Notes: generated from the sequence alone by a model not told the origin. A DNA stretch of 64,000 nt from Peronospora farinosa (GCA_947646735.1 CANTFK010000800.1:434001-498000); one strand, 5' to 3'. Shown: positions 1 through 9,983, counted from the stretch's first letter. Program-made: numbers and translations.

Positions 1-32
1 TGAATCATCTTTCATCACCTTGAATTGGAACA

Positions 33-524
33 ATGCACAGCAGTTCCATGAACATTCAATCGAGTACAATTCCGTCGTCCAATGTTCCGTCTCTTACGCA
101 ACTGCGCGGGTTCAGCCACAAGCGGCGACGTAGCGCAACGTTCGCACACTTTGAAAAGCAGCAGGACGAAGAAAATACCACTGAGAGCTGCTGCACCACG
201 TCGGGTGAGAGCTCGGGCGACGAGAGTGATGATAATAGTTTGGAAGAGTTGATAGATGAAGAAGAAGAAGAAGAAGAAGAAGAGACGTTGGTGGCCGTCA
301 AGCGGCGGCGTCGCGCCGATCTCGATGGACTCAAGAAGTCAATGAGGCGCATGGAAGCACAAGTGGTGAATGCGTCTGCACAGCTGAAAGACCTCGCAGC
401 TGTAGTGGCCCAGGTTGCGGCACGACGCCAGCACCAGCAATGGCAATGGCAATACTCAGCACCAGATTGCATAGAGAGACGTACAATTGACACTCATCTA
501 GCAAAGTGTTTTAGTAGTTTATAG
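33..524 (+). CDS. Hypothetical acidic/basic coiled-coil protein
   Basis: A 163-residue ORF with an ATG start that I do not recognise. It is Ser/Thr-rich at the N-terminus, has an acidic run of about nine glutamates near residues 75-84, then a short basic patch (VKRRRRAD) like a nuclear localisation signal, then an amphipathic stretch with heptad-like spacing (about residues 98-130) that could form a coiled coil. The Glu run is encoded by a GAA microsatellite and so may vary in length between strains. No membrane segment or signal peptide is visible. A nuclear protein is plausible from composition only. The same DNA read on the other strand gives a Ser-rich frame, which I take as a shadow. Confidence 0.5.
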   Translation: MHSSSMNIQSSTIPSSNVPSLTQLRGFSHKRRRSATFAHFEKQQDEENTTESCCTTSGESSGDESDDNSLEELIDEEEEEEEEETLVAVKRRRRADLDGLKKSMRRMEAQVVNASAQLKDLAAVVAQVAARRQHQQWQWQYSAPDCIERRTIDTHLAKCFSSL

Positions 525-955
525 CTGACCACGGGATGGCACCAAGTTGAGCAAGAGCGTCTTGACTTTTGTTGACTGTTGTCGATAGGTCGTGACCAAC
601 AGTTTATAATCGGTAATGCAATTGCAATCGCATCCATTGGATACATCAAATATCTGCTCGTATATCGTCTTGGTGTCTCTGCTTCGCCTACTTCTCGACC
701 TTCCAGTGCTCGTCCCAGTCAGTTTTTTTTTCGGTGGTCGGTCGGTTTGTGGACAACCATCATTATCTTGACCGAGGTAAGGTAACACTCAATCTATTCG
801 CATAGTCGGTCTGTAAAATATTCCTCTGCTTATATGGATGAACCCATTTCGCTAGTATGTCGGTCGTTCATGGGTGACTAGCTCTTCAATTAGGAACATG
901 TTGCACTGCATATATTGTCATTAAGTAGAAGCCTTTGACAAGAGTAGATATGTCC
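525..955. other. Intergenic, no supported gene
   Basis: About 430 bases between the hypothetical ORF and the convergent 2H-phosphoesterase gene. Only short overlapping frames of under 90 codons occur on either strand, with no recognisable motif. An 8-base T run lies near 724-731. I see no RNA gene. Confidence 0.5.
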
Positions 956-1929
956 TTACGCCTTATACCCACCACCACACAATGGGACCTCAGTCTTGGG
1001 ACCTTGCGGTGACAAGTGATGGGTCTCCTCTACAAACCAGAGCTTGTCGAACAATGCCGATTGAGGCTCGGCCATGCATTCGGCCGTGATCTCGTCACAC
1101 TTGGCTCGAAGACACTCCAGGGTCTCCTCACTCACATCCGGCGACAACACACGTCCTAGCGTCGAGTGAATGATCACTTGCGTGTCCGTCTTGGGCGTGT
1201 ATGAAAACGTTTCTTTCGCCATGCGGCGGATCACGTCCACTGAAAACTCGGCATGAGCGTTGACAACGTCGTCATGAAGCTTTGTAGTCGTAGACAAGCA
1301 TTGAAAGAGCATGATAATAGCACCTGAAGAGGCCATGAGGACCTGGACAGGAGTCATTTCGAACGGTACCACGTGCATGCACATGTCTTGGAGCTGTGCC
1401 ACGTCCTGAGGGAACCGTAGTCTTGCGTCTGGTGCCATATCGCCAGGATGTGACGTATGAAAGAGAGTGACGTGCATGAGATCACGACGTGTGACGCAAG
1501 CCACGGCGTTGTTGGTTTCAAGCTCACGTGGTAGCAAGTCTGTCAGCTGCGTGCCAATGGCGTGACAGCGCTCCGCCATTTTCTGTGGAATTGGTGCACA
1601 AATGAGAGCAACACCGTCGTTCTCAGTGAGAAACTCGTACGGCTTGGACTCGAGCGTTGCACCAGCTATGAAGTGCTGTCTGGATGAAGGCATGACGTTC
1701 AAGGAATCACAACTAATCAATTGAATCGAAGAACGGAAGAACCAAGCAGGACATACCTTGTTTTACGAACACTCGCTCGATCAAGCGCTGCTTTGCCACC
1801 TTCATAGAGCTCTTCGTATAGTTTGGCTCGCTGCTGACGCCATTGAGCTTCCTGTTTGGGGTTGCATAATTCCAGAGAGCTCATTCTCTTGATTGCTGCA
1901 TGTACTGCTGTAGCGGAATGAATGGACAT
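956..1929 (-). CDS. 2H-phosphoesterase-like (LigT/CPDase fold) protein
   Basis: Two exons on the minus strand, 1929..1757 and 1712..956, joined across a 44-nt intron (GTATGT...TTAG, phase 2) to give 309 residues. Two H-x-T/S-hydrophobic motifs define the 2H superfamily: HVTLF at about residues 138-142 and HSTLGRV at about 240-246, roughly 100 residues apart as in LigT, CPDase and AKAP7-like proteins. Members hydrolyse or open 2',3'- or 2',5'-phosphodiester bonds in RNA or nucleotides; the substrate here cannot be told. The open frame extends upstream to 1947 only with a GTG, so I use the first ATG. An extra 5' exon is possible, because an AG acceptor-like site precedes 1947. Confidence 0.7.
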
Positions 1930-2134
1930 GGAGATGGCTACATCCACCTTTCAGTCGTGTTACGGATTCATAAGAGTCATAGGCGACACTTACGTTGTCA
2001 TACGTTGCGTACGAAATCTCTTTCTCTATGCAACTTGTATGTCCTAGAACGACAAGAAGAAGAAGTTGGCAGCAAGAAACTTAGTACGTAGTCAAGTTAC
2101 CATGGTTAGCACACTTCCAGGTCTAGACTGTCAT

Positions 2135-3196
2135 TTAGGACTCTGCAAGGCGCTGTATCCGAGACTCGACAGCGTTCAGTTGCTTGTGTAGTGAACGACG
2201 ACGACCCTTCTTGCCATGGCCTTGCTCCTTCGACAGCGAGTGTTGAAGCGACTTCAATCGTGTTCTCAGCTCTTCCAACGACCCAGAGACCAAAGACAAG
2301 TGTTCGTCGCAGAACACGTCGTCCTCGGTCTCTCCTCGAGCTTTGGCGTCTGCACGACACGATTCGCACACGAGTACGTGCATGCGACAGTAAGCGCACC
2401 GGATTCCCGATAGCGTGTCGTGCGGCACGTGGCAACGCTCACATTGACCAGTGACTGACTGGTCTTCGGACGCCATGGTCACTCGCTGGTCGAAGACAAA
2501 GTTCTTGCCTTGGAAGAGACCACCTCCATCCGGAAACCGTTCAAGGTAGCGATGGATGCCTCCTTCCAGTTGATAGACATTTGGTAGACCGAGATGCTTA
2601 AGATAAGCCGAGGCCTTCTCGCAACGGATGCCACCTGTGCAATACATGAGCACCTTGTTCTTCTGTTTCAGCAGAGGCAGTTCATGTTGCACCCATTGTG
2701 GGAACTGCCCAAACCGACGAGTCTTTGGATTCAATGCCCCTGCAAAGTGGCCGACTTGGAACTCATACGTGTTACGCACATCGATGAGTGCAATGGACTC
2801 AGGGTCGGCATTGAGTTGCTCGGCTCGAAACTGCTCGGGCGTCAAGTGTTGGCCTCGTCGTGTCAAGTCATAAGCGTCGTCCGGCAATTCTAGCGCCACG
2901 ATCTCCTTCACGACGCGCACTTGTAGATCCGGGAACGGTTTGACGTCCGACCGACTGGTTTTCCAATCCACGTCAGTGAATTGAGGCTGCTGTTGCATGG
3001 CTTGGATGTATCTCTGTACATTGGCATTTGAGCCCCCCAACGTACCGTTGATACCTTCACATGCAAGTCGCACGCGACCAGTGAGACCAAAGGACAAGCA
3101 CAAGAGTTCATGGGCCTCGGCAAAGGCTTTCAATTCGACTTGTGTCTCGCAAATGCGTACGTATTTGTAGTAAAGCACAACGACGTCTTGCTGCAT
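2135..3196 (-). CDS. Rhodanese-domain protein, TrhO/TSTD2 family
   Basis: A 353-residue protein when started at the ATG at 3196. The frame is open 48 codons further but only from a GTG. It starts with the UPF0176/TrhO N-terminal domain (VVVLYYKYV, then CEGINGTL near residues 46-53) followed by a rhodanese domain with IDVRN (138-142) and the active-site loop CTGGIRC (186-192); Cys186 is the expected persulfide cysteine. A C-terminal Cys cluster (CERC, CAYC, CESC) looks like a zinc-binding tail as in eukaryotic TSTD2. Bacterial TrhO makes 5-hydroxyuridine in tRNA wobble position 34; whether the oomycete protein does so is inference. The upstream bases 3300-3430 contain a GTAAGC donor-like site, so a tiny 5' exon is possible. 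Confidence 0.85.
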   Translation of the reverse strand: MQQDVVVLYYKYVRICETQVELKAFAEAHELLCLSFGLTGRVRLACEGINGTLGGSNANVQRYIQAMQQQPQFTDVDWKTSRSDVKPFPDLQVRVVKEIVALELPDDAYDLTRRGQHLTPEQFRAEQLNADPESIALIDVRNTYEFQVGHFAGALNPKTRRFGQFPQWVQHELPLLKQKNKVLMYCTGGIRCEKASAYLKHLGLPNVYQLEGGIHRYLERFPDGGGLFQGKNFVFDQRVTMASEDQSVTGQCERCHVPHDTLSGIRCAYCRMHVLVCESCRADAKARGETEDDVFCDEHLSLVSGSLEELRTRLKSLQHSLSKEQGHGKKGRRRSLHKQLNAVESRIQRLAES

Positions 3197-3457
3197 GATA
3201 AAGAGCAAAGTCCGTCCCTTGATACCGATTCGAGATGTGAGACGGTCGAGAACGGGTGGAGGAGACAGGTCACTCGGCGCTTGAGATCCAATGGTTCTAT
3301 CTAAGCAAGCAGCACGACAACGAAATCCGACAGACCTCACACATTAATCACTACAGTGTTGTAAACACTCGGGCACAAAATAACGTTTGCATTTGTCCTG
3401 GCTTACCCATGATAAAGCCATCGTTAGCTCAGCTACTTCCGCTCAAAAAAAACACAG

Positions 3458-5410
3458 CTAAATGATCGCCTGGAAACTATCGTTGACGTGCTGGCGATTT
3501 TCACCATCAACAGCTCCATCCATCATTGCACTTGCGTGGTCACCTGCCCCTTCAGCGAGCGAGGCGGAGGCCGCAGAAAGAGCAGAGTTCTCCGACGAGT
3601 CCAATAGCGAAGACGCATCCATGTGTTGCTGGCTGTCACCTTCCAGCGACGCCATCGCAGAAGCGTTGACGCCGTCACCAGACGTGTCCAGGTCGAAAAC
3701 GTTCTTTGTCTCTACACCGTGGCTCCCCAAAGCTCCCAATGCCTCTTTTTGGCCCTCCATTCGAATCGCATCCTGTACTCGTCGAATCGCATTTAAAGCA
3801 CTGTCATCAGCATCACTTCGGTCCTTAAGGACGTGCAGCACATCACGAAACGCCTTCAGCTTCTCCTGCAACGACAGAGTGCGTCCTGGGCATTCCTCCG
3901 CGGATTCATCCACTTCGTCTTCTGGAACTTCGCGCACGCTTGACACCACGTCGAATTTGTCTTCGTGCACCGGATAATCAGACATCGTCTCGTCGTTCAG
4001 GTACTCCATTATAGGAATGGGGTCCCCGAGACGCAAAAAGAGCATCAAGTGCTCTAGCTCCGTGTCCAATAAGACTTCTTCTTCTTCCTGCAAAAGATCG
4101 TGATCGTTCATTTCGACGCGATTGCGCACAAGTTGTGTGGGAATCCAAGCGCGCTTGATAGTCTCCGTCGTGACCTCTTCCCAGCTGGTAATAGCCCACT
4201 TCATTGCTTGGAGAACATCCACATCAAACATGGCACTCTTTGATTCTGCCTTATCAATTGCATGACGCAAATGGTACCGACGGTAACGCTTTTTAAAGGT
4301 GGTTACGACGCGAGAGGTAATGGGGTTGAGCATCTGCATCACAGCAGGAGTCAAGATAAAGACCACGACATTTGTAAGATCGAGGTGTGCGACCACATGC
4401 GATGGCATGTCATTAATAAACAGCAAGATACGACGCTTTTGGTTCGCCATGGCAAAATCCAATCGCTGCAACCAGCGCGAAAAGATGACACCCGTCATCC
4501 ACGCCTTATTGTTGCTAAAATAGTGCAATCCATGCTGTTCAGCCGTTTTCTTTCGAAAACACTTTGGATGTTCATAGTGTGACACAAACAATGGCTGAAG
4601 CTTTTCCGATCCATCTGCATTTGCCGCGAGAGACACGACAAAACGCTTTTTACAGCGTATACGTCCTTCATCCACTGCATTTTGTACAGGTGGCATTGTA
4701 TACAACACTGGTGTTTCTTCAACGGCAAACACATCCTTGGGTTCATACTTGTCTGTTTCATTTAGTAATGTCTCCATATTAGTCCAATACAGGACTTTAT
4801 TGTTCATTCCAAGTGCTCGTCGACCACAAAAGGTCAAATTTCCAGTCTCAACATCGCCCACAAGAGCCACTTGTTGTTGATGTTGATGATGATCAGCATT
4901 AAATTTCCGAAAACTGAAATTATGACGTAATTGAAAAGAATGGAGCCATCCATTGGAAAATTCCGGCTGTTCTGTGGCTGGAATATTGAGCATTTTTGCA
5001 AATTCCTTGGCTTTTTCCTTGGTTAAATCCCCTTGTACCGTCTGTCCTCGTCCTGCCATTTGAATGACCCAATTTGCAAGCGCACTATCAAGTTGAGGAT
5101 GTTGCACGACACGACGTTTTTTAATCCCCAATTCCAATGAACTCATATTGATAAATTCATGTTGACGTCGAAGAATGCCCGAAATTGTCGATTGGGCCGG
5201 GGTTTTTTTCAATTGAAATTCATGTTTTGTCCATTGGGCCAAATCTTTTTGGGACATGACCCCACCACTTTTGCGATAGAATTCACAAATGATTTTACGT
5301 TGATAATTGGTTAAATTTCCATTCCCACCACTGGTACGTCGTGGTTTTGTAGAGTTTAACGTCGTCGAGACGTCACTGATGTCCTTTAATGGAGCGAAAT
5401 TCGACGCCAT
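3458..5410 (-). CDS. CENP-B/pogo-like transposase-derived protein, probably domesticated
   Basis: A single-exon ORF of 650 residues. It has an N-terminal psq/CENP-B-N helix-turn-helix (about residues 33-82), a CENP-B-type HTH (about 98-170, with FSNGWLHSF) and a DDE_1 domain (about 200-385). The three catalytic positions of pogo transposases are all changed: the first Asp of the usual D-E-T motif is Glu231 (FAVEET), the second Asp of the usual LLLDN motif is Asn333 (FINDMPSH), and the third Asp of the usual QPxD motif is Thr365 (LNPITS). The fold-defining residues around them are kept. The C-terminal 200 residues are acidic and Ser/Ala-rich, replacing typical transposase ends. I noticed no flanking terminal inverted repeats or TA duplication. 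A DNA-binding host protein, like CENP-B or Jerky, is the best reading; a slowly decaying transposase is the alternative. Confidence 0.8.
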   Translation of the reverse strand: MASNFAPLKDISDVSTTLNSTKPRRTSGGNGNLTNYQRKIICEFYRKSGGVMSQKDLAQWTKHEFQLKKTPAQSTISGILRRQHEFINMSSLELGIKKRRVVQHPQLDSALANWVIQMAGRGQTVQGDLTKEKAKEFAKMLNIPATEQPEFSNGWLHSFQLRHNFSFRKFNADHHQHQQQVALVGDVETGNLTFCGRRALGMNNKVLYWTNMETLLNETDKYEPKDVFAVEETPVLYTMPPVQNAVDEGRIRCKKRFVVSLAANADGSEKLQPLFVSHYEHPKCFRKKTAEQHGLHYFSNNKAWMTGVIFSRWLQRLDFAMANQKRRILLFINDMPSHVVAHLDLTNVVVFILTPAVMQMLNPITSRVVTTFKKRYRRYHLRHAIDKAESKSAMFDVDVLQAMKWAITSWEEVTTETIKRAWIPTQLVRNRVEMNDHDLLQEEEEVLLDTELEHLMLFLRLGDPIPIMEYLNDETMSDYPVHEDKFDVVSSVREVPEDEVDESAEECPGRTLSLQEKLKAFRDVLHVLKDRSDADDSALNAIRRVQDAIRMEGQKEALGALGSHGVETKNVFDLDTSGDGVNASAMASLEGDSQQHMDASSLLDSSENSALSAASASLAEGAGDHASAMMDGAVDGENRQHVNDSFQAII

Positions 5411-5595
5411 CGGACACGTACCTCTCTAATCGATTCTTTAGAATGTCCAGTCTTTTTGAAAGGGGGGAGGAGAGTGTCATTATTGCGAGGGAGAGAGTCT
5501 GTTGGAGGAGTTGGTGTATGGGACGTGAATGTCATTGTTTCGAAAGAGTGACTGTATCCATCTTGTCCAACAGCACGATGATGTACTTGTGACGG
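5411..5595. promoter_or_regulatory. Short bidirectional promoter region
   Basis: The 185 bases between the start codons of two divergent genes (CENP-B-like on minus, FAN1 on plus) must hold both promoters and 5' UTRs. It contains a purine-rich block GAAAGGGGGGAGGAGAG around 5458-5474. No TATA box is evident. Confidence 0.5.
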
Positions 5596-8523
5596 ATGGA
5601 CGCGGCAAATGTCGAAGATGCGTATGCACATCACCTTGTCCTTGTATTGTCTTTTATCTTGTTGAAACGAAAAGACTTTTCAAATCTTTTCTCATCGGAC
5701 GAGTTACACCTTGCATCACAATTCATTACAACCTTTAAACCAATTGAACAACAAGTATATGCACGATTATTACAGCGTCAAGGGCCATGGTACAAGACAA
5801 CGTCACTCTTTCGATACTTTCAATTGCCAGAGGATATTAAAATAAAGAGGAAAGAGCTACCACAACAATACAAGAAACAAAAACAGCTGGTACCACAGAA
5901 ACAGCTGGTATCCAAGAAACAGCTGGTACCGCATCAACAGCTGCAGAACGTTCTAAACGTCATGATTGACGCGGGCGTTTTGCAGAAATTTCCAGTGACG
6001 ACGCCTGCGTCATTCAAGATGGCTACATTTGCTGACAATGTCCATTCGAAGCAACAACTTGACCAGTTGGATACAGTACTAGATGCTATTGCACGTTGTG
6101 CGACAGCATCCGAATTAGCACGTTTGTACATGAAAATGACGGGCAGTAAGAAACACGTTGCCAAAACAAACCTCATGGCTGCCATTCAAAAAGTAGCCAA
6201 GACACAGAGACGTATGAATGGTTCGAGGATTCCAGTGGCACAGTTGATGCAAGAAATTTGGCTTGAGTCCTATCCTCTAGCTGAAAAAAAGAGTTCGGAT
6301 GTGATGGTACTCCGTATGACGCCTGGAACTCGAGATTTGATACTGAGAATGCATCGACTCTTTTACTTTGTGTCTACATTACCATTCAATGCAACGTCAA
6401 TGATGCCACCGCCATTGGAAGATGGAAGTCAATTACTTGCCTTGGCAACGCACAAGCTGCGGCAGGAACCGATACAGTGGCCGGGTTTGATGGTGTTTTT
6501 TAAAAAAGTTGCGTATCCAGAATACAAATGGACCAAGTGTGCAAATGTCGATGACAGTTCGATGCCAAGGGTTCATTCTCATTGCATATTTCCATCGTCG
6601 GAAGCGTACGTGAGCTATGAAGTGGCGTATCAGCTGCATCGCATCATGAGCGTTGTTGAGCAGTGCATTCAAATTGTAACACCTGAAAAGGAATACCTGG
6701 AACCGGATCTTGAGCTTAAATGGATGCGATCGGATGGACCGCCAATTTTTCTTGCTTTTCAGAGACTTTGTATGGTTGTTTGTAAAGGTGAAGAAACGAC
6801 TGAAACCGAGGATGAGTGTGTCATGGTCGAGGCCAACACGACACCAGTAGGGAAAGTGGAAGACAAAGCGACTGTGAATTGGCAAATGCGCAGCTGGGAA
6901 CAATTTTACACCGAGATTGGAAAGATGGAGTCACTTGATGATCTGGTGTTGGCTAGCAGAGAGTGCCTGCAGACATTTTTGAAGTGGATGAAGGCTGCTG
7001 CGTACAGCACCTCGGGTGTTCCCATCTACTTTTACAAATGCAACGCCGGCTATCACTTGGTTCGTGTCTTGCACACTGCAGTGGGGTTGTACGAGAAGAT
7101 GCGCAGATACCAAATTGCCACGTTGCTGCTAAATGAATTGCTAGCCGCGCCGTATCTTGAGCGAAAGCGCGGGTATTGGTGGGATCGCCTAGCTTTGAAC
7201 TTGGAGCACTTGAAGTGTGCAGACCAAGCGAGAGACACGTGTTTGAATGCGTTGGAGGATCCGCATGTGCTACTGGCCGATCGAATTGCACTTGAAAGGC
7301 GTTTGCATCGATTGCAACGTCGAGAAAAGGATGAAGAAAAGTATCGAGTCGAGTCATTGTCGACTGCTGACATGTTGCTGCAAAATGCTGGAACGAGCCT
7401 CATTTCTACAAACATGGGTGCCAACGACGACGACGAAGACGAAGAGAAGACGGTGCCACCTGAGACACAACCTTCCTTCGAATACCACCAGGACCGCATT
7501 GTTGGTCGTCCACTAAATCGGCAAACGGGAGAAAAATCACGGTTTGTAGGTTACGACGACGAACCATGCACGGTTGAACAGCTTGGGCTGCAATATTACC
7601 GGGATCACCACCCTGTTAATGTAGCATCGAATGCAATGGTGAAGACTGGCGGATGGTACGGGGTGCATTCAGAAGGCAGCATATTTAGAAATCTGTTTGG
7701 TATCTTGATGTGGGACGTGCTGTACGCTTGTATTCCGGACGTCTTCCAGACACCTTTTCAATCGGCTCCACTGGACTTCGGCTACGCACATGTATTCTAT
7801 GAAAACCGGCGTGATCTCATTGAAAAACGTCTTGCTCAAGTGAAGGATGAATGGACAATGGAAGAGCTGTTGGTAGCATTTGTGACACGATGGGATTCCG
7901 AGTTTGGAAAAGTGTCTCGGTTTGTGCACTGGCCAAGCGACGATGTTGCTTCATTGAAGTTCCACTTGCTGACACTTGCAGTGATAGGACGATCCGAGCT
8001 GACGAGCCTATTGCGCTACATGGCTACGTCAAAAGAGTTCCACCAGGCTCAGAATGGTCTGCCTGACCTTCTCCTTCTAAGGATTGAGTTGTCCAGACCA
8101 GAGGATGATTCTTCACCGCTATCTTCACAATGGCCAATTGACTGCCACGACTGTCTGAACGTTCACTCGTTTTGCGGCATGGGTGAAGAGCTGAACATGA
8201 ACGAGAAAGCCCACTCGAGTACTGCGTTGCTAGAAGAGAATGGAATGTTATCAGAAGAGAAGCTGGATGCGTTACCGGTGGACAATGTTCTCCAGCTTGT
8301 ACAAAATGGCAACTATGTTGCACGCCTGAAGTTGGTGGAAGTAAAAGGACCTCGAGATCGACTCAGTGTCAAGCAACTTCTCTGGCTGCAAGTTCTGAAC
8401 GACGAGATCGGTCTTGACGCTAGCGTGCTGCACGTAGAAGAACCGGAAAAATATGCCAAGCGAAAGAAGAAGGAAAGCACTGCAAAGTCTACCCTTACAA
8501 AGCGACCTAAAAGACGGAAGTGA
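5596..8523 (+). CDS. FAN1: Fanconi-associated nuclease 1 (FAN1) homologue
   Basis: 975 residues, single exon. The C-terminus carries the VRR-NUC PD-(D/E)XK nuclease: GLPDLLLLR with Asp824, then VEVKGPRDRLS with Glu915 and Lys917, the metal-binding and catalytic residues of FAN1. The N-terminal part matches the SAP-like start of the FAN1 core (LFSSDELHLASQFIT, then LLQRQGPWY), with a helical TPR-like middle region. FAN1 is a structure-selective 5'-flap endo/exonuclease acting in interstrand crosslink repair. No ubiquitin-binding UBZ finger (CxxC) is visible upstream, so recruitment by ubiquitylated FANCD2 would need another route. An 18-nt tandem repeat adds KQLVPQ-type units at about residues 96-117. 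The C-terminal tail is Lys/Arg-rich, like a nuclear localisation signal. A degenerate copy of part of this gene lies at 35932-36307. Confidence 0.93.
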   Translation: MDAANVEDAYAHHLVLVLSFILLKRKDFSNLFSSDELHLASQFITTFKPIEQQVYARLLQRQGPWYKTTSLFRYFQLPEDIKIKRKELPQQYKKQKQLVPQKQLVSKKQLVPHQQLQNVLNVMIDAGVLQKFPVTTPASFKMATFADNVHSKQQLDQLDTVLDAIARCATASELARLYMKMTGSKKHVAKTNLMAAIQKVAKTQRRMNGSRIPVAQLMQEIWLESYPLAEKKSSDVMVLRMTPGTRDLILRMHRLFYFVSTLPFNATSMMPPPLEDGSQLLALATHKLRQEPIQWPGLMVFFKKVAYPEYKWTKCANVDDSSMPRVHSHCIFPSSEAYVSYEVAYQLHRIMSVVEQCIQIVTPEKEYLEPDLELKWMRSDGPPIFLAFQRLCMVVCKGEETTETEDECVMVEANTTPVGKVEDKATVNWQMRSWEQFYTEIGKMESLDDLVLASRECLQTFLKWMKAAAYSTSGVPIYFYKCNAGYHLVRVLHTAVGLYEKMRRYQIATLLLNELLAAPYLERKRGYWWDRLALNLEHLKCADQARDTCLNALEDPHVLLADRIALERRLHRLQRREKDEEKYRVESLSTADMLLQNAGTSLISTNMGANDDDEDEEKTVPPETQPSFEYHQDRIVGRPLNRQTGEKSRFVGYDDEPCTVEQLGLQYYRDHHPVNVASNAMVKTGGWYGVHSEGSIFRNLFGILMWDVLYACIPDVFQTPFQSAPLDFGYAHVFYENRRDLIEKRLAQVKDEWTMEELLVAFVTRWDSEFGKVSRFVHWPSDDVASLKFHLLTLAVIGRSELTSLLRYMATSKEFHQAQNGLPDLLLLRIELSRPEDDSSPLSSQWPIDCHDCLNVHSFCGMGEELNMNEKAHSSTALLEENGMLSEEKLDALPVDNVLQLVQNGNYVARLKLVEVKGPRDRLSVKQLLWLQVLNDEIGLDASVLHVEEPEKYAKRKKKESTAKSTLTKRPKRRK
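5881..5946 (+). repeat. 18-nt tandem repeat inside FAN1
   Basis: Three successive 18-nt units starting AAACAGCTGGTA at 5881, 5899 and 5917, then a degenerate fourth from 5935. The period keeps the reading frame and encodes KQLVPQ, KQLVSK, KQLVPH and QQLQ. Copy number could vary between isolates without breaking the gene. Confidence 0.85.
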
Positions 8524-8808
8524 CAAGCGCTGCCACTACTGCATTCATCACGGACGTCTGGTGCCAATGCACTGGTAGATAACGTTGCGTTGGTAGCAGG
8601 TCGTGTGCGTTCCGGGTACACAGCAATCACCATCAACTCGTTCCGTGCTCTTGTCGACATTGTTCATCTTGTCCCTCTTGACGTTCTAGCACCCTCCTGC
8701 ATATGCTTCCAAGTGATCTACAGCGCTTTGCCTTGTCCCGATTGACTGGTTTGCTAATCACAAGATCACCTGTTACCAGCCAAGTCCATTTGACAAGCTA
8801 TCGACACG

Positions 8809-9983
8809 ATGACAAACGAACGCATGCGTTCCGTGCTCTGGACAAATGGTGGACTGCAGCTTATTGATCAACGCAAGCTGCCAACGGAGTTAGTATTGAT
8901 GTGCTGCAATACGGTGCACGATGTCACGCGTGCCATTACAGACATGGTCGTGCGTGGAGCGCCAGCCATTGGTGCAGCCGGAGCTTTCGGCCTCGCTCTT
9001 GGAGCCAAGAACTTCCATGCTACTGAAAATAGCACACCGGTAGAGTTTCTCAAAGCTTTGGAGCAAGCGAAGGCTACAATTGATGCAGCGCGACCTACAG
9101 CGGTCAATTTAACGTGGGGTACGTCCACGTTCAGGTATATCGATCTGCTATGACATGTGATAGATACTACTAACGACTGGATGTCGTTGATGTGATTCTA
9201 TTAGCAACGGATCGGGTGGTGAAGGAGCTTCGAGTAAAGGTGCAGGAGCAGACGAGTGTTGTCGAGCTGGTTACATACACATTGACAATAGCACAGGCAT
9301 TGGCGGAAGAAGACGTGGCCATTAACAAGAGACTAAGTCAATTCGGAGCAGAGCTTGTGTCACCGGGGAGCAACATCCTGCACCATTGCAACACTGGTGC
9401 ATTGGCGACAGTCGATATCGGCACGGCTATTGGCGTCATCTACGAGTGCCATGCCCAGGGCAAGAACGTCCACGTGTGGGTGGATGAGACGCGACCGCGT
9501 CTGCAGGGCGCTCGACTCTCGGCTTGGGAGCTCATGCGCGAAGGTGTACCAATGCACCTCATTGCCGACAACGCTGCAGGGTATCTCATGCTGGCTGGCA
9601 AAGTAGACGTTGTGCTATTTGGTGCTGATCGCGTCGCGGCGAACGGCGACGTGGTAAACAAAATCGGCACGTACAAACTGGCTGTGGTCGCTAAAGAGAA
9701 CAAGGTGCCAGTGTATGCGTGCGTGCCAAGCAGTACGATCGACCTCAACTTTCTTGAAGGAAGGAGCATCCCGATAGAGGAACGCAACGCTAATGAAGTG
9801 ACGTGCATCCAGGGCGTGCGGATCGCACCCGAAGGCTGTCCGGTCTTCAATCCGGCGTTTGATATCACTCCGAATCGATACCTGACCGGCATTATTACGG
9901 AAGAGGGCGTGTGCTACCCGCCATTCGAGCAGAGTCTCGCCAAGGTGGTGGCCGCTGCTGAAAAACGCCGTGCCGAGATGTAG
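8809..9983 (+). CDS. Methylthioribose-1-phosphate isomerase (MtnA/MRI1)
   Basis: Two exons, 8809..9118 and 9205..9983, separated by an 86-nt intron (GTACGT...TTAG, phase 1) with a perfect TACTAAC branch site at about 9167-9173. The product is 362 residues. Splicing restores the family motif RPTAVNL directly followed by a helix beginning ATDRV. The [13 protein letters not shown] motif contains catalytic Cys165, and FGADRV contains catalytic Asp245. The enzyme converts 5-methylthioribose-1-phosphate to methylthioribulose-1-phosphate in the methionine salvage cycle in the cytosol. The family also includes eIF2B-alpha/beta/delta-like proteins, but the conserved Cys and Asp support the isomerase. 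Confidence 0.93.

Noticed and set aside
3462..3977. Plus-strand frame of 171 codons opposite the CENP-B-like gene
   Set aside because: Ser-rich complement of the acidic Ser/Ala-rich C-terminus; no domain.
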